DNA of 64,000 nt from Ensifer sp. USDA 6670 (GTDB lineage: Bacteria; Pseudomonadota; Alphaproteobacteria; Rhizobiales; Rhizobiaceae): NCBI GenBank assembly GCA_000421085.1, contig ATWE01000012.1, positions 167,454-231,453 of the forward strand, read 5' to 3'. A program made the translations under genes and the position numbers. Numbering within the stretch: the first letter of the stretch is position 1; every line of letters starts with the position of its first letter. The notes beneath the pieces are model-generated. The model did no database searches. It saw only the letters and a program-made list of their open reading frames with translations, and was not told where the DNA came from. Positions 1 through 8,141 of the stretch are shown piece after piece.

Positions 1-1752
1 AAGACCAGATGGCATCCCGTTGCCGCATCCTATGATCTGCCGTTCCGCCACGTCTTCCACGCCCAGTTGCTCGGCCGCGAGTTCGCCGTCTGGCGTGCCG
101 ATGACGGCTACGTCAACATTTGGGAGAACCGCTGCCTGCACCGCGGCGTCCGCCTATCGATCGGCATCAACGATGGCCGCGAGTTGAAGTGTCAATATCA
201 TGGCTGGCGCTATTCCAACCGCACCGCCGGCTGCACCTATATTCCGGCGCACCCGGCCGACGCTCCGGCCCGCACCATTACCAACCGTACCTTTGCGGGC
301 GTCGAGCGCTATGGCCTCGTCTGGACGGCGGAGGAGCCGCAAGGGGACGTGCCGGACGTTGCGGGCCTCGCCGAAGGCGATCTTCTCACCCTTCGCGGCA
401 TTCCGGTCAATGCGCCGGCCGATGTCGTGGTGGCGGCGCTGACGGGCTATCGCTTTCAGCCGAACGACTGCCTCGAAGGCACAGCGGGGGATATGTCGCT
501 GAAGGCGAGCGACGGCTTCTCGGTCGCGCTCACGGCCCGCGAAAAGGGCGCCGAGACGGTTGCCGTCTTCTTCGTCCAGCCGGTCGACTCCAACCGCTCG
601 GTGGTCCGCGGCGTAGTCGACGGCTCGCCGCGCGGCGGCGAACGGATCGCCGTCCTGCGCCATCACAACGAAAGGCTTTCAAAGCTTCGCGAGACGGTCG
701 AGCGCGAGGCGGCTGCCGCACCGCAGCCGGCGCCGCTCGAGCCGGTGATCGAGCGCGTCTCGCCGGAACTTGCGGAAATGCCGGAAATGACCGCTCATGG
801 CCGCAAGGCGACGATCCGTGTAACGGTCGCGCGAAAGTGGATGGCTGCCGAGGGGATCGCGGCGTTCGAGCTTCGCCCGATCAAGGGCCTGCTGCCGACT
901 TTCCAGCCCGGCGCCCACATTGACGTTCACATGCCGAATGGCCTCATCCGGCAATATTCGATCACCAATGGCCCGGGCGAAAGCGACAGCTACGTCATCG
1001 GCGTCAAGCTGGAGCGGGATTCGAAGGGCGGCTCGCTCTGCATGCATGAAACGCTTCGCGAGGGCGACGTCCTGGCGATATCGGAGCCGCGCAACAATTT
1101 TCCGCTGCGTCGCGACGCCGAGAAGACGATTTTCGTGGCCGGCGGCATCGGCGTCACGCCGCTGATCGCCATGGCACAGGCACTTAAGAACCAGAGCCTG
1201 GACTTCGCCTTCCACTACTTCGCCCAGAACCAGGCACAACTCGCCTTTCCGGAAAAGACCGCTCTCCTCGGCGAGGCGCTCAAGCCTCAGCTCGGGCTCG
1301 ACCCGGAGGGGACTGCCGCTAGGCTCAAGCACATTCTTTCCGGGTATCGGCCGGGCATGCATCTCTATCTCTGCGGTCCGGGGCCAATGCTCGAGACGGC
1401 GCGCCGGATCGCTGCGGAGCTCGGCTGGCCGGAAACGGCGGTGCATTTCGAATATTTCAAGAACACCAATACGATCGACGACAGTTCGAGCTTCGAGGTG
1501 GCGCTGGCGCGCTCCTGCGTGACATTGAAGGTGCCGGCCGGCAGGACCATCCTCGAGGTGATGCGAGAAGCCGGAATCGACATGCCGTCGTCCTGCGAGC
1601 AGGGTGCCTGCGGCACCTGTGTTGCGACCGTGATCGAGGGTGTGCCCGATCACCAGGACGTCTACCTCAACGATGCCGAGCGCAAGTCCGGCACCAAGAT
1701 CATGACCTGCGTGTCGCGCGCCAAATCCGCGCGCCTCGTCCTCGATCTCTAG
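1..1752 (+). CDS. Rieske-FNR-ferredoxin fusion reductase, NdmD-like (5' end outside window)
   Basis: The frame is open from the first base, so the true start lies upstream; 583 codons are visible. An N-terminal Rieske [2Fe-2S] centre has ligands near visible residues C45, H47, C64 and H67 (CxH-x16-CxxH). A weakly recognisable stretch and an Ala/Pro-rich linker follow (about 200-250). Next come a flavin-binding domain (RQYSITN, about 317), an NAD-binding domain (GGIGVTP, about 381; CGPGPM, about 458) and a C-terminal plant-type ferredoxin (CEQGACGTC, about 532). The Rieske plus FNR plus ferredoxin order is that of NdmD, which supplies electrons to methylxanthine N-demethylases. The GST gene follows after 10 bases. 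It probably feeds electrons to one or more Rieske oxygenases, here or upstream. The domain calls are firm; the substrate is inferred. Confidence 0.85.
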   Translation, partial: KTRWHPVAASYDLPFRHVFHAQLLGREFAVWRADDGYVNIWENRCLHRGVRLSIGINDGRELKCQYHGWRYSNRTAGCTYIPAHPADAPARTITNRTFAGVERYGLVWTAEEPQGDVPDVAGLAEGDLLTLRGIPVNAPADVVVAALTGYRFQPNDCLEGTAGDMSLKASDGFSVALTAREKGAETVAVFFVQPVDSNRSVVRGVVDGSPRGGERIAVLRHHNERLSKLRETVEREAAAAPQPAPLEPVIERVSPELAEMPEMTAHGRKATIRVTVARKWMAAEGIAAFELRPIKGLLPTFQPGAHIDVHMPNGLIRQYSITNGPGESDSYVIGVKLERDSKGGSLCMHETLREGDVLAISEPRNNFPLRRDAEKTIFVAGGIGVTPLIAMAQALKNQSLDFAFHYFAQNQAQLAFPEKTALLGEALKPQLGLDPEGTAARLKHILSGYRPGMHLYLCGPGPMLETARRIAAELGWPETAVHFEYFKNTNTIDDSSSFEVALARSCVTLKVPAGRTILEVMREAGIDMPSSCEQGACGTCVATVIEGVPDHQDVYLNDAERKSGTKIMTCVSRAKSARLVLDL

Positions 1753-1762
1753 GAGATGCCCG

Positions 1763-2410
1763 ATGATCACCCTCTACGATTACGAACTCTCGGGCAATTG
1801 CTACAAGCTCAGACTGCTGATGAGCATGCTCGGCATCGAGTATAAGACCGTACCGATCGATTTTTATCCCGGCCGCGAACACAAGTCGGATTGGTTCCTG
1901 AAGCTCAATCCGCTTGGACAGCTGCCGGTGATCGAGGATGACGGACTGGTGCTGCGCGACGCGCAGGCGATCCTCGTCTATATCGCCTCCAAATACGATC
2001 CGTCCGGCACCTGGTACCCGCGCAGCGATCCGGCGCTTCTCGGCGAGATCAGCCAGTGGCTCGCCTTTGCGGACGGTATTACCGGCACGGCTTCGGCCGC
2101 ACGTCTCCATGACGGCCTGTTCTACGAACTGGACGTCGAGGCTGCCCGGGCCGGCGCTCACAGGCTGTTTCGCATCCTCGACGAGCATCTCTGGTTCGGG
2201 GAACAGGAAGGGCGCGATTGGATCTGCTCGGCGCCACACGCGACCGTGGCTGATATCGCCTGTTTCCCCTACATCATGCTCTCGGAAGAGGGAGGCATTC
2301 CCAGGCAGGATTATCCGGCAATCCGTCGTTGGTGCGATCGCCTCAAGCGGATCAAGGGCTTCACGGTCATGTCGGGGATCTTTCCTGCCGGGCCGGCGCG
2401 TGCGGCTTAA
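1763..2410 (+). CDS. Glutathione S-transferase family protein, NdmE-like position
   Basis: A 215-residue protein with a GST N-terminal thioredoxin fold (NPLGQLPVIEDDG, then RDAQAILVYIA, about residues 50-75) and a helical C-terminal domain. The start is an ATG with AGGAG just upstream, 10 bases after the reductase stop, so the two are co-transcribed. GSTs of this length bind glutathione through the motif before the conserved acidic residue. In caffeine degraders the GST-like NdmE is a structural partner of NdmC and NdmD in 7-N-demethylation. The same adjacency of a GST and a Rieske-fused reductase here suggests a structural or assembly role, but an ordinary detoxifying GST is also possible. 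Confidence 0.8.
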   Translation: MITLYDYELSGNCYKLRLLMSMLGIEYKTVPIDFYPGREHKSDWFLKLNPLGQLPVIEDDGLVLRDAQAILVYIASKYDPSGTWYPRSDPALLGEISQWLAFADGITGTASAARLHDGLFYELDVEAARAGAHRLFRILDEHLWFGEQEGRDWICSAPHATVADIACFPYIMLSEEGGIPRQDYPAIRRWCDRLKRIKGFTVMSGIFPAGPARAA

Positions 2411-2538
2411 AGGGCATCACTGCTTCAGTGAACAAGGAAGGCCGATACCGCCGCGCGATCTTTCCTGCGGATATGTCTCGACGCGCCATGACCGGCGATC
2501 GTGGGAGCGGATGAGAAGTCCTGGCGGGGCGGGGCGAC

Positions 2539-3414
2539 TCACTCTCTCTGAATAGGATCGGTACCGGGGAGTGCCATGCCGTAGGCCGTATCCGCAGCGC
2601 CTTCCGAAATGTCGCTTGGCATGCGGTAGCCCTTGTTGGCGCGAACCTCGCGCGGCGACATTCCGAACTGCTCGGAAATTTGCCGCGAGAAGTGGAACGG
2701 ATTCTTGTAGCCGCATTGATAGGCAATGTCGGAGATCGCGAGTCCGGTCTGCAGCAGCAGAAAATACCCGCGGTGGGCGCGAACCTGCCACAAGTAGCGC
2801 ACCGGTGTAATGCCGATATGCTTGCGGAAAGACGATACGAGATGCTGAGGCGTCACCCCCACCAGGGAGGCGAGCCGCGCGACAGTGATTTCCTTCTCGT
2901 AATTCTCGTCGATATAGAAGCGTGCCCTCAGGACCGAGCGCGGCGTCAGCCTTTCCTGCTCGGACATTTGCGCCTCGTGAAAATAGGCAAGGAAAATCGC
3001 CTCCCCCAGTGAATTGCGCAGCATGTTCAGGTTGGAGCTGGAGCCTGCGCCGAGCTCGACGCCGAGCCGTTGTATCGTTTCGATCCGCTGCGAGAGCGAA
3101 ATGCGCGGCGGCAGTGATCTCAACCGCATTGCTACCGGCTCGGCAAGTTCGCCCGCGTGTCCCTCGCACCAGCTGACGCGGGTGGCCGCATGGCCATCGC
3201 CATATTCGATGAAGAGGTGACGCTCGTTGCGGAAGAAACCGCAACTGCGCGGCCCCAGGACGGTTTCGTCGTCGTCGCAAAAGACGCGCGCTTGGCCCTG
3301 ATGAATGATGAGCAGGGTGACGTACCGGTCCTTCAGCGGGCCATACACCCCGCCCGCCGGATAAATCGCCTCGCCGAATGCGAAGCCGCGACTGCCGTCG
3401 ATGAATGCGTGCAT
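2539..3414 (-). CDS. AraC family transcriptional regulator
   Basis: A 291-residue protein if started at the ATG before HAFIDGSRG; the frame stays open upstream to 3486. The N-terminal half looks like a cupin-type effector domain (VFCDDDETVLGPRSCGFFRNERH). The C-terminal ~100 residues carry the two AraC helix-turn-helix motifs (ITVARLASLVGVTPQHLVSSFRKHIG and the ISDIAYQCGYKNPFHFSRQISEQFG region). The gene lies between the GST gene and the divergently transcribed Rieske oxygenase gene, so it probably controls this cluster. A 15-bp palindrome lies in the divergent promoter region. The effector is unknown; a substrate of the cluster is the simplest guess. The start codon is uncertain. Confidence 0.85.
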   Translation of the reverse strand: MHAFIDGSRGFAFGEAIYPAGGVYGPLKDRYVTLLIIHQGQARVFCDDDETVLGPRSCGFFRNERHLFIEYGDGHAATRVSWCEGHAGELAEPVAMRLRSLPPRISLSQRIETIQRLGVELGAGSSSNLNMLRNSLGEAIFLAYFHEAQMSEQERLTPRSVLRARFYIDENYEKEITVARLASLVGVTPQHLVSSFRKHIGITPVRYLWQVRAHRGYFLLLQTGLAISDIAYQCGYKNPFHFSRQISEQFGMSPREVRANKGYRMPSDISEGAADTAYGMALPGTDPIQRE

Positions 3415-3489
3415 AGCCGGTTTCCCGCTGGAATACCCGCGTTCGTTCGTAGCACAGGCGGCCGGGAGATAGAAGCTTGCTCTCAACCG

Positions 3490-3504
3490 ATCTGAATTTC
3501 AGAT
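3490..3504. promoter_or_regulatory. 15-bp palindrome in the araC / Rieske oxygenase divergent promoter
   Basis: ATCTGAATTTCAGAT has perfect 7-bp arms around one central T. It lies 76 bases 5' of the AraC regulator start and 122 bases 5' of the oxygenase start. It may be an operator, though AraC proteins more often bind direct repeats, so a different factor is possible. Confidence 0.4.
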
Positions 3505-3625
3505 ATGCATTCTGTCGCCACAGGCATTCCTTGAAAAACGAGGCTGCGGAATACTCGCTTCATACCGGCAACGGATTTGGCGGCGGTCTACGGACGAGCC
3601 CTCAAGGAGTTACGAGGAGCAACAG

Positions 3626-4681
3626 GTGTTTCTGCCAACCGATCATTCCAAGACCTGGGACGAGTTGCCGCGCGGCTGCACTTTCACGCCCGACGACTGG
3701 CATGTGCTCGCCTCCTTCTGGCATCCGGTCGCCTTTGTCCATGACATTGCCGATAAGCCGGTGCGAGCCCGGCTGCTGGACGTCGACCTGGTGATCTACA
3801 GGACGTCCGCAGGGATCACCGTTGCCCGCGATCTCTGTCCCCATCGCGGCACACGCATCAGCGCCGGTTGGATAGCCGACAACCAGATCGTCTGCCCGAT
3901 GCACGGACTGCATTTCGGCCCCGACGGCGCCTGCTCGAAGATCCCGTCGATGGCCAATCCGGGCGCCCGTATTCCGCCGCGGCTGCGGCTCCAGACCTAC
4001 GCCTCGGTCGAGCGGTATGGGATCGTCTGGACCTGCATCAAGAACACGCCGGTTTGGCAACTCCCGGAATGGGAGGGCATCTCAAACCCCGATTTCAGGA
4101 AGGTTTATGTGCCGAGCGGCACCTGGTACGCCGCCGCAAGCCGGCATGTGGAGAACTTCAATGACGTCGCCCATTTTCCGTGGGTGCACACGAAGAGCTT
4201 TGGCGGGAGCACGGCCGAACCGATACCGCCATACGACGTCGAGCAGACCGATTACGGGCTGCGCTTCGAACTGCCTTACCATGAAGGATTCAACCGCTTC
4301 GATGACGGAATCGAGGGCGATGAACGGGATGTGGTGTACACCTATGAGCTGACCTATCCGTTTTCCACGCTTATCAAGATCGCGCCGCAAGGTTCCGACT
4401 ATGTCGTTTATTTCGCCGATACAGTGTGCCCGGTTTCGGCACGCGAGACGCGCATCTTCCAATTGATGACCGACACGACCGGCGAACCGGACAGCGAATA
4501 CTGGATCAAGGACTCGCTGCTCATAAATGACGAGGACAAACCCATGGTCGAGGAGCAGCATCCAGAGGAGCTGCCGCTCGATCTTACCGAAGAGATTCAC
4601 GTACCGTCGGATCGCATGTCGCTCGAATATCGTCGCGGCCTGGTCAGGCATTTCGGACTGGGGGCTCCCTTTGCAAGTTGA
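3626..4681 (+). CDS. Rieske non-heme iron oxygenase, NdmA/HpxD type
   Basis: A 351-residue oxygenase alpha subunit. The Rieske ligands are C71-x-H73 and C90-x2-H93. The mononuclear iron motif is D180-x2-H183-x4-H188, with the NDEDKPMVEEQHPE stretch of purine-acting family members near the C terminus. The start is a GTG preceded by GAGGAG. Length and layout match the NdmA/NdmB N-demethylases (about 350 residues) and the HpxD hypoxanthine hydroxylase. Such enzymes use O2 and reduced ferredoxin to hydroxylate or N-dealkylate a heterocycle in the cytoplasm. The likely electron donor is the reductase gene that follows, or the fused reductase at the start of the window. The exact substrate is not known from sequence. 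Confidence 0.85.
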   Translation: MFLPTDHSKTWDELPRGCTFTPDDWHVLASFWHPVAFVHDIADKPVRARLLDVDLVIYRTSAGITVARDLCPHRGTRISAGWIADNQIVCPMHGLHFGPDGACSKIPSMANPGARIPPRLRLQTYASVERYGIVWTCIKNTPVWQLPEWEGISNPDFRKVYVPSGTWYAAASRHVENFNDVAHFPWVHTKSFGGSTAEPIPPYDVEQTDYGLRFELPYHEGFNRFDDGIEGDERDVVYTYELTYPFSTLIKIAPQGSDYVVYFADTVCPVSARETRIFQLMTDTTGEPDSEYWIKDSLLINDEDKPMVEEQHPEELPLDLTEEIHVPSDRMSLEYRRGLVRHFGLGAPFAS

Positions 4682-4721
4682 TCCGGGCGCACGGCGCAAC
4701 TGGAGATATGAGGAGGCATTC

Positions 4722-4844
4722 ATGATTGTCCGCGGCCCAAAGTTCCTCCCCAGCCGCATCGCTGCCTCGTCTTCAGCCTTCCCGGCTGGTGGCGAGGCAG
4801 CGTCGGCATGCGGCTCGGCCGGTTTCAGAAAGCCGCGATCATGA
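4722..4844 (+). CDS. Small ORF (40 aa) translationally coupled to the reductase
   Basis: ATG preceded by a strong AGGAGG at 4711-4716. The frame ends with TGA at 4842-4844, overlapping the ATG of the reductase (ATGA). The peptide is Ala/Ser-rich with no recognisable domain or membrane segment. The good ribosome site and exact stop-start overlap suggest that it is translated to load ribosomes onto the reductase gene, which has no clear ribosome site of its own. It may also be the remnant of a longer N-terminal extension. No function is assigned. Confidence 0.4.
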   Translation: MIVRGPKFLPSRIAASSSAFPAGGEAASACGSAGFRKPRS

Positions 4845-5851
4845 CCATGGCGCTTCCAAACCGCCCGGCAACCGGGCAAATAGTGGGAACGGAGCGACGC
4901 CTGCGTCTGCGCGTGGCCGGGAAGCGGATTTGCGCCGATGAAATCGCCGCTTTCGAGCTCGTTGATGCCACGGGTGAGGACCTGCCGCCGTTCACCGCCG
5001 GCTCGCACATCGATGTGCATCTGCCGACGGGACCGACACGGCAATATTCGCTCTGCAACGATCCGCGCGAACGACATCGGTACCGAATCGGTGTGCTGCG
5101 CGAGGTGGCGGGTCGCGGCGGCTCGGCCTACATGCATGATTGCGTCGAGGTCGGCGATACCATCGAGGCAAGCCGCCCGCTCAACGCTTTCCCACTGGAA
5201 GAGAGCGCCCCGTTTTCATTATTGCTTGCGGGCGGCATCGGTGTCACGCCGATCCTGTCAATGGCGCATAGGCTGACCGCTCTCGGCCGGGATTTCACCT
5301 TCCACTACTGCGCACGCAGCGCATCGCGCATGGCCTTCCGCCCCGAGCTGGAGGCTTCTGCCTTTGCGCCACGAATGCGTTTTCATCTGGATGATGGTCC
5401 GAGCGACCAAAGGCTCGATCTTGCCGGGCTGCTTTCGCACCGACCTCCGGGAGCGCACCTCTATGCTTGCGGCCCTGCAGGTTTTCTCGACGCCGTCGTT
5501 GCGGCTGCCCGGCCGGCCTGGCCATCCGAGGCGGTGCACCGCGAATACTTCCTGAACGCGTCGATGTCTGCGGCGACGGGAGACCGGGCCTTCACCGTGA
5601 AGCTTGCCAGCGACGGCCGCGTTTTCACCATCGCGCCGGGCCGCAGCATCGTCGAAGTGCTAGGCGAGAACGGCATCGACGTCCCGGTTTCTTGCGAAGA
5701 GGGCATTTGTGGCACCTGTGTGACGCGTATCGTCTCCGGGGTGCCGGATCACCGCGATCTGGTTCTGACGGAAAAGCAGCATGCGGCGGGGACTTTGATC
5801 ACCCCATGCTGTTCGCGGGCGCTCTCGGATGAGCTGGTGTTGGATCTGTAG
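4841..5851 (+). CDS. Ferredoxin-NAD reductase component with C-terminal [2Fe-2S] domain (HpxE/VanB type)
   Basis: A 336-residue three-domain reductase: flavin-binding barrel (RQYSLCN about residue 67), NAD-binding domain (GGIGVTPILSMA about 130; CGPAGF about 210) and plant-type ferredoxin (CEEGICGTC about 285). It passes electrons from NAD(P)H through flavin and the iron-sulfur cluster to the Rieske oxygenase 160 bases upstream. HpxDE is a known two-gene pair of this kind that converts hypoxanthine to xanthine. Unlike the first gene of the window it has no Rieske domain, so the cluster contains two different electron-transfer chains. The ATG at 4841 is chosen because it overlaps the stop of the small upstream ORF. 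Confidence 0.85.
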   Translation: MTMALPNRPATGQIVGTERRLRLRVAGKRICADEIAAFELVDATGEDLPPFTAGSHIDVHLPTGPTRQYSLCNDPRERHRYRIGVLREVAGRGGSAYMHDCVEVGDTIEASRPLNAFPLEESAPFSLLLAGGIGVTPILSMAHRLTALGRDFTFHYCARSASRMAFRPELEASAFAPRMRFHLDDGPSDQRLDLAGLLSHRPPGAHLYACGPAGFLDAVVAAARPAWPSEAVHREYFLNASMSAATGDRAFTVKLASDGRVFTIAPGRSIVEVLGENGIDVPVSCEEGICGTCVTRIVSGVPDHRDLVLTEKQHAAGTLITPCCSRALSDELVLDL

Positions 5852-5889
5852 CCGATGAGGCGGAGGCGAGGATATTGAAGGGAGCGCGG

Positions 5890-6924
5890 ATGAACCTTGA
5901 AACTTTTGTGCAGGCGTTGCCGAAGGCCGAGTTGCACCTTCATCTCGAAGGGGCCGTCAACGCCCAGACATTCCTCAAACTTGCGCGCAAGAACGGCACC
6001 ACTCTGCCCAGCTTCGCAGAAGTGGAGGAGCTCTATCGATACGAGAACCTGGTCGACTTCCTGCAGGTCTATGATCTCGTTGCGAAATCCGTGGTGGATG
6101 CCGATGATTTCCACCTCATCACCTACGAGGCGCTCGCCCACGTCGCCAATGCCGGCGGCCGCTATGCGGAATTCTTCTTCAGTCCACAGGTTCATCAGGA
6201 TGCCGGGGTCGCCTATGAGACGATGTTTGCCGGCATTCTGAAGGCGATGGACGATGCCGAACACGATTTTGGTCTCGTGTCCCGTGTCATACCGGCGCTG
6301 AACCGCGAACTCAGCATCGAACGCGGTTTCGAATTCCTCGACCTGGTTCTGCCTTTCCGCTCGGACAAGGTGATCGGCATCGGCCTCGATTACGACGAGG
6401 AGCCGTTCCCGCCGGCTCCCTTCAAAGCGGTCTACGACAAGGCGAAGCGCGCCGGCATGCGGCTGACGGCGCATGCCGGCGAAGGCGGCCCTGCCGCAAA
6501 TGTCCGGGATGCGCTCGACCTGCTCGGTGCCGAGCGGATAGACCATGGCTACCGGGTCATGGAGGATCCCGACCTGGTGGCGCGCTGCATCGCCGATGAC
6601 ATCGCCTTTACCGTTTGTCCGAGTTCGACTGTGATCCTCACTCGCTGGCGCGATCTCGCCGCAGGGGATCATCCGATACGCGCTATGCTGGATGCCGGAC
6701 TCAAACTGGTCATCGACACGGACGATCCGCCGATGCTGCAGACCGACCTTGCCAAGGAATACCGGTTGCTGGCGGAGGCCATGTCCCTCGACAGAAGGAC
6801 ACTGGCGCAACTCGCGCTCAATTCGCTCGACGCCGCATGGCTCGACGAAAGCCTCAAGCGTGAATGGCGGGCCGCATGGGCAATCGAGGTCGACCGCCTC
6901 CTGGCAGCTGAGGCAGACGCCTGA
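5890..6924 (+). CDS. Adenosine/adenine deaminase family protein
   Basis: A 344-residue metal-dependent deaminase. Zinc ligands H16 and H18 are in the HLHLEG motif. H195 and E198 are in HAGE, followed by DHGYR, CPSST and the catalytic/metal pair in DTDDP (about residues 276-280). The family removes the 6-amino (or 6-substituted) group from adenine-type purines; adenosine, adenine and N6-substituted variants are all possible. It starts at ATG 5890 after GAAGGGAG, 38 bases after the reductase stop. It lies between the Rieske genes and the nucleoside transporter, which supports a purine substrate for the whole cluster. Which member of the family it is cannot be decided by eye. Confidence 0.85.
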   Translation: MNLETFVQALPKAELHLHLEGAVNAQTFLKLARKNGTTLPSFAEVEELYRYENLVDFLQVYDLVAKSVVDADDFHLITYEALAHVANAGGRYAEFFFSPQVHQDAGVAYETMFAGILKAMDDAEHDFGLVSRVIPALNRELSIERGFEFLDLVLPFRSDKVIGIGLDYDEEPFPPAPFKAVYDKAKRAGMRLTAHAGEGGPAANVRDALDLLGAERIDHGYRVMEDPDLVARCIADDIAFTVCPSSTVILTRWRDLAAGDHPIRAMLDAGLKLVIDTDDPPMLQTDLAKEYRLLAEAMSLDRRTLAQLALNSLDAAWLDESLKREWRAAWAIEVDRLLAAEADA

Positions 6925-7028
6925 AAGAATGCATGAGATCGGCTCCGCCCGGGAGGGGCGGCGCTCGTAGACAATAATAAACGGACGGGATCAACCCAAA
7001 ATGACTCCAGAGGGAAAGGTAGACTCCT

Positions 7029-8060
7029 ATGTTCACACGCTTCGCCAAGAGACTGGTGGCGATGGTGGCGCTAGTCGTCGCTGTCGTCATTTCGAGCCCT
7101 GACAGGCCGCTCGCTGCCGACCCGGACAAGCTCAATATCGCCATCATCCTTTCTGCCGGCATCGATAACGCCTGGGACGGGACACTGATCGAGGCGCTCG
7201 AGCGCATCAAGGCAGCCAAACCGCACGGCCTGGAGATCACCTGGAAATATACCGACCCGCTATGGGGCGACGACGCGGGCGACGCGATGCGGCTATTCGC
7301 CGAAAGCGGCGAGTACGACATCATCTGGGCGCACAGCACCTATTCCGATCAGGTGAAGAAACTGAAGGACGAGTTCCCGGAGATCCTGTTCGTCGTCGTC
7401 GGCTCAGGCAACGAGGGCTTTGGCGGCAATCAATACTGGGTCTATAAGCGCGTGCATGAACCGGCCTATCTGCTCGGTCATATCGCCGGGAAATTGTCCA
7501 AGTCGAATAAGCTCGGTGCCGTCGGCACCTTTCCCGCCGATGACGTGAACGACGAAATCAATGCCTTCTTTGCCGGCGCCAAGGCGGCAAATCCCAAGAT
7601 CGAGCGGACGGTTGCCTTCATCGAGTCCTGGTACGATCCCGCCAAGGCCGGGGAGTACACGAGCGCGCAGATCGCAACGGGTGCCGACCTGATCTTCCAG
7701 CTGACCGGCAACTTCAAACCCTGCGAGGAGGCGAAAATCCTCTGCTTCGGCAATTTCCAGGATCAGCACTCCTTCTCTCCCTCAACTGTCCTTTCGAGCG
7801 CCGTGGCACAGTGGGACCCGGACGTCCTGTGGGTCATCGACGCCTGGTGGGCGCACAAATCCGAGGGCAAGCCCTATGCCGGCAACACCGAGAAGCATTG
7901 GTTTTCGATGAAAGACGGCGGTGCCACGATCGCTCCTTACCGCGATCTCGAAGCCAGGCTGCCGGCCGATGTGCGGGCCGAGGTCGAGGATCTCAAGGCG
8001 AAAATCCTCGCGGGAACATTTGAAGTGCCGATCGATGTGTCGGACCCCAAGGCTGACTGA
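7029..8060 (+). CDS. BMP family (PnrA/BmpA) ABC transporter substrate-binding protein
   Basis: A 343-residue periplasmic protein with a Sec signal (hydrophobic residues about 9-22, then a cleavage region near LAADPD). The mature part has the BMP family start, KLNIAIILSAGIDNAWDG. BMP proteins bind purine or pyrimidine nucleosides for ATP-driven uptake. The gene is the first of four transport genes and is followed by a strong hairpin that may raise its relative expression. With a deaminase immediately upstream, a purine nucleoside or alkylated purine ligand is likely. An AGAGGGAAAGG stretch lies about 10 bases before the ATG. Confidence 0.85.
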   Translation: MFTRFAKRLVAMVALVVAVVISSPDRPLAADPDKLNIAIILSAGIDNAWDGTLIEALERIKAAKPHGLEITWKYTDPLWGDDAGDAMRLFAESGEYDIIWAHSTYSDQVKKLKDEFPEILFVVVGSGNEGFGGNQYWVYKRVHEPAYLLGHIAGKLSKSNKLGAVGTFPADDVNDEINAFFAGAKAANPKIERTVAFIESWYDPAKAGEYTSAQIATGADLIFQLTGNFKPCEEAKILCFGNFQDQHSFSPSTVLSSAVAQWDPDVLWVIDAWWAHKSEGKPYAGNTEKHWFSMKDGGATIAPYRDLEARLPADVRAEVEDLKAKILAGTFEVPIDVSDPKAD

Positions 8061-8075
8061 CGGCCACAGGTCATC

Positions 8076-8108
8076 GGCCGCGATGGGGCGTTCCGCCCCA
8101 TCGCGGCC
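8076..8108 (+). terminator. Intercistronic 15-bp hairpin after the BMP gene
   Basis: GGCCGCGATGGGGCG pairs perfectly with CGCCCCATCGCGGCC across a 3-base loop. It starts 16 bases after the BMP stop and ends 33 bases before the ATPase start. There is no run of T, so it is more likely a partial terminator or a 3'-end protector of the binding-protein mRNA than a full stop. Confidence 0.6.
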
Positions 8109-8141
8109 ATCGCTTCAAGCTCCAGCTTTTTCGGTATTGCC

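Noticed and set aside
679..1770. Long open frame on the minus strand opposite the fusion reductase
   Set aside because: It has no recognisable domain and mirrors a strongly coding frame; long antisense frames are common in GC-rich DNA.
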